DNA of 64,000 nucleotides from positions 33,140,176 to 33,204,175 of the forward strand of contig JAJLRJ010000010.1 of assembly GCA_024195265.1 (NCBI GenBank). Reading direction: 5' to 3'. Of this stretch, positions 61,794-64,000 are shown in pieces. Numbering within the stretch: position 1 is the stretch's first letter; each line of letters starts with the position of its first letter. A program made the translations under genes and the position numbers. The notes beneath the pieces were generated by a model. It saw nothing but the letters and a program-made list of their open reading frames with translations, did not search any database and was not told where the DNA came from. This stretch comes from Dendrophyllia cribrosa (lineage: Eukaryota; Cnidaria; Anthozoa; Scleractinia; Dendrophylliidae).

Positions 61794-64000
61794 TTAATAG
61801 CCGCCTTGTAAAAAGTTAGGCTAAAGATATAATTGCATTAAAAAATATATTATATCACCTTGATGGGCATCTGTCTTTGTATTGCAACCAAGCTTCCCAA
61901 AAATGCACAAAAACAGAAAATTCAGCACTGAAAAACAAGAGCTTGCCATACTTGAAGCGAAATGTCTGAGCTTTGCCCAAAACCAGAGACTTTTCTTTAT
62001 AAATGCTTAAATAACTAATTGTATTAAAAAATGATTTGAATTCATAATGGTCAAAGGAGGTCTCCTATTGGCTCCTAGTAGAAACAGATAAAAGATCTTC
62101 CTTCGTTCTTCCTCTTCCATGCAAAACAGTACGCGTAGTTTACGGTGTATTTAGTCAAAAACGACTATCGCGCAAATTATCGTTAATATTTTATGACAAA
62201 CTCAAAACGGTTGGGAATACGTTTATATTCACGCAAAACTTAAAAATATCGGAATTTACTTAATTTACTTGATTTAAATGCAGTCGAATTCAACTACAAT
62301 GAAGTTTTAAAAGGCGAATTTGAAGACTATTGCAACATCCATGAAAATAAGGCGGGCCGGCAAACTTAAAATGGAATCACTGTGGGGTATATATTCTATT
62401 GACAGTAACAACTCGCTTGTAAATATTGGATGAACCGCCGGGTTTTCGAGTGAATAAATAGTAATTAGAGACCTTGAAACATCGAGAATGCATGTTGATG
62501 CGGCATGGGCGTAATGGGACAAATGGATCAACAACAGGAATCCATTGTTTATCTTCTGCTTGTTTTGACGTAACCATGCAAAGCTACAGACATCAAATGG
62601 CTAGGAGTCGAATTTAGGGGCGGACCATTAGAATAGTGATGGGGGGGGGGGAGGGGGGGGAGGGGGGGGGGGGGGGGAGAATACAAAAAAAAAAATCATG
62701 CAAGAGAAATTGTCAGGAAAAAGAATTCCTGCAAACAAGAAGGCAAAGAAAAAAATTCGCAGCAGAAGGAAAAGTCCTATTGTGGTCTTCATTTAATATA
62801 TAAAATTCTGCCAAAGTGCCTATTACAAATATCTCTCTTGGTCCTTAATAGTGTTCGTTGAAGTGTTTTCCTTACACTGCATGAAATTTCCCATGACAAC
62901 AGAAGTAAAAGGTGAAGAATTCATATTTTTCAATAGCCGAAAATGTCATTCTGAAATAATCAATATTGCCAGGCACAATAGGTTTCTTGCGGTTTCGAGT
63001 CGCTTCTGATTGGTTGCTGCACAATGGGAAATGTCAAAATCAAATCAAAGTGTTCACGGTTTTTGGATTCGCACAGTAATATCTTGTGATAAGTAGTAGA
63101 AAAGCGCCAAAGGAGAAAAATATCGACTTCTTGTTGCCCTCCGCAATATTCTCGTTGTTTAAATATATAAAGGGACGAGAATATTACTAAATTAACTGGC
63201 ACATTAGAATCAGCCGCTTACGCGAAAAATAAATAATGTTCAGTGACACCTGTTTGTGGGACTAATTAGCTAACTGAAGATAAAAGCCGGGGAACGGTGA
63301 GATAAAAACCATTTTGGTCTATGCATAAACATTAAATTATAATCTGGGCGAGATCCGTCGTATATAAAAATAAAGTAATATATCAATAATTTTGCAAGGC
63401 ATAATCATTGTTCGACAAAAGGAAATTCTGAAAGGAAGCCGCGGTGCTAGCAACATTTTCTACATAGTCGTTGGAATTTACTATCGTGGTGAAGAAAAGT
63501 AGATATCTATGAAAAGCCGTTATGTAATTTACTAAAATCCTAAAGACCTAAAATAAGCCATTTTACAGAATGTCAATACAGTACACAGGGTCCAGAGGAG
63601 CTCTATTTGCAGGTACGCACGTGCGTACGTGCGTACGTGCGTACAGGTAACTACGCCCCTGATTCCCATTCCTAAACATCTCTATTAATTGTTTTACTAC
63701 AAGACGACTATAAAACTAAAATAGTACTACTGTACACAGGGTACAGAGGAGCTCTATTTTATCGTACAAGACGTTATTTTTTTGGAATTGTCGCCGTCTT
63801 GAAAGTTAAACTGATTGCGTTACACAAAATATGTACCGCGGGCCAAATTACTACGGGCTCGGAAGCTGCGAAATCGGTGTACAGTAAAGAATACGGAAAG
63901 GGAGGAAACTGATTTCGGCATATTTTTTCAAATCCCTTTAACTCAGACGAAATTCAATAAAAACGCCTCATTTTAAGTATGTGATCTGTAATTTCCATAT
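61794..64000. other. Gene-free right edge
   Basis: Contains a poly-G tract (62,640-62,678) and a short ACGTGCGT tandem tract at about 63,614-63,645. A 32-bp direct repeat (CAGTACACAGGG...GAGGAGCTCTATTT) occurs at 63,577-63,608 and 63,728-63,759. No coding exon could be supported. Confidence 0.5.

Overview
The window looks like nuclear DNA of a marine invertebrate, most likely an anthozoan cnidarian (coral or sea anemone). The basis is AT-rich sequence, intron-rich genes with GT-AG splice sites, a secreted PAN-EGF-EAR protein, and a dense mix of DNA transposons, CR1/L2-like LINE tails and a DIRS-type retroelement. The lineage is inferred, not proven. There are no operons, CRISPR arrays or prokaryotic signals.

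Layout. (1) 1-13.5 kb, minus strand: the first three coding exons of a gene with a CRAL-TRIO/Sec14-like start, closest to Dbl/MCF2L/Trio-class Rho exchange factors. It runs off the left edge. Its 9.9-kb first intron is packed with repeats, including a 4.1-kb Harbinger-type palindrome. (2) 17.3-35.6 kb, minus strand: a complete RNA polymerase II largest subunit gene (POLR2A). It has 23 coding exons, 1915 codons and intact reading phase at every junction, and ends in about 43 CTD heptads. A TA-flanked MITE sits exactly in its stop codon. (3) 35.65-36.3 kb: its promoter, with a TATA-like box. (4) 36.3-46.65 kb: a stretch bounded by inverted copies of one repeat, holding TTAA-type elements and the start of an unrecognised secreted-protein gene (minus). 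(5) 46.7-51.9 kb: repeats only. (6) 51.96-55.6 kb, minus strand: PAN/apple - EGF - cbEGF - cbEGF - seven EAR repeats, in which one cbEGF exon has been tandemly duplicated very recently. (7) 55.9-58.9 kb: a decayed DIRS-like element split by a TIR element carrying a 21-bp minisatellite. (8) 59.2-64 kb: no gene seen.

All recognised genes are on the minus strand and have unrelated roles: transcription, probable Rho signalling, extracellular matrix or adhesion. The strongest observations are the MITE at the POLR2A stop codon, the duplicated cbEGF exon, and several dated or nested transposon insertions. Every assignment comes from reading motifs by eye; no database search was run.
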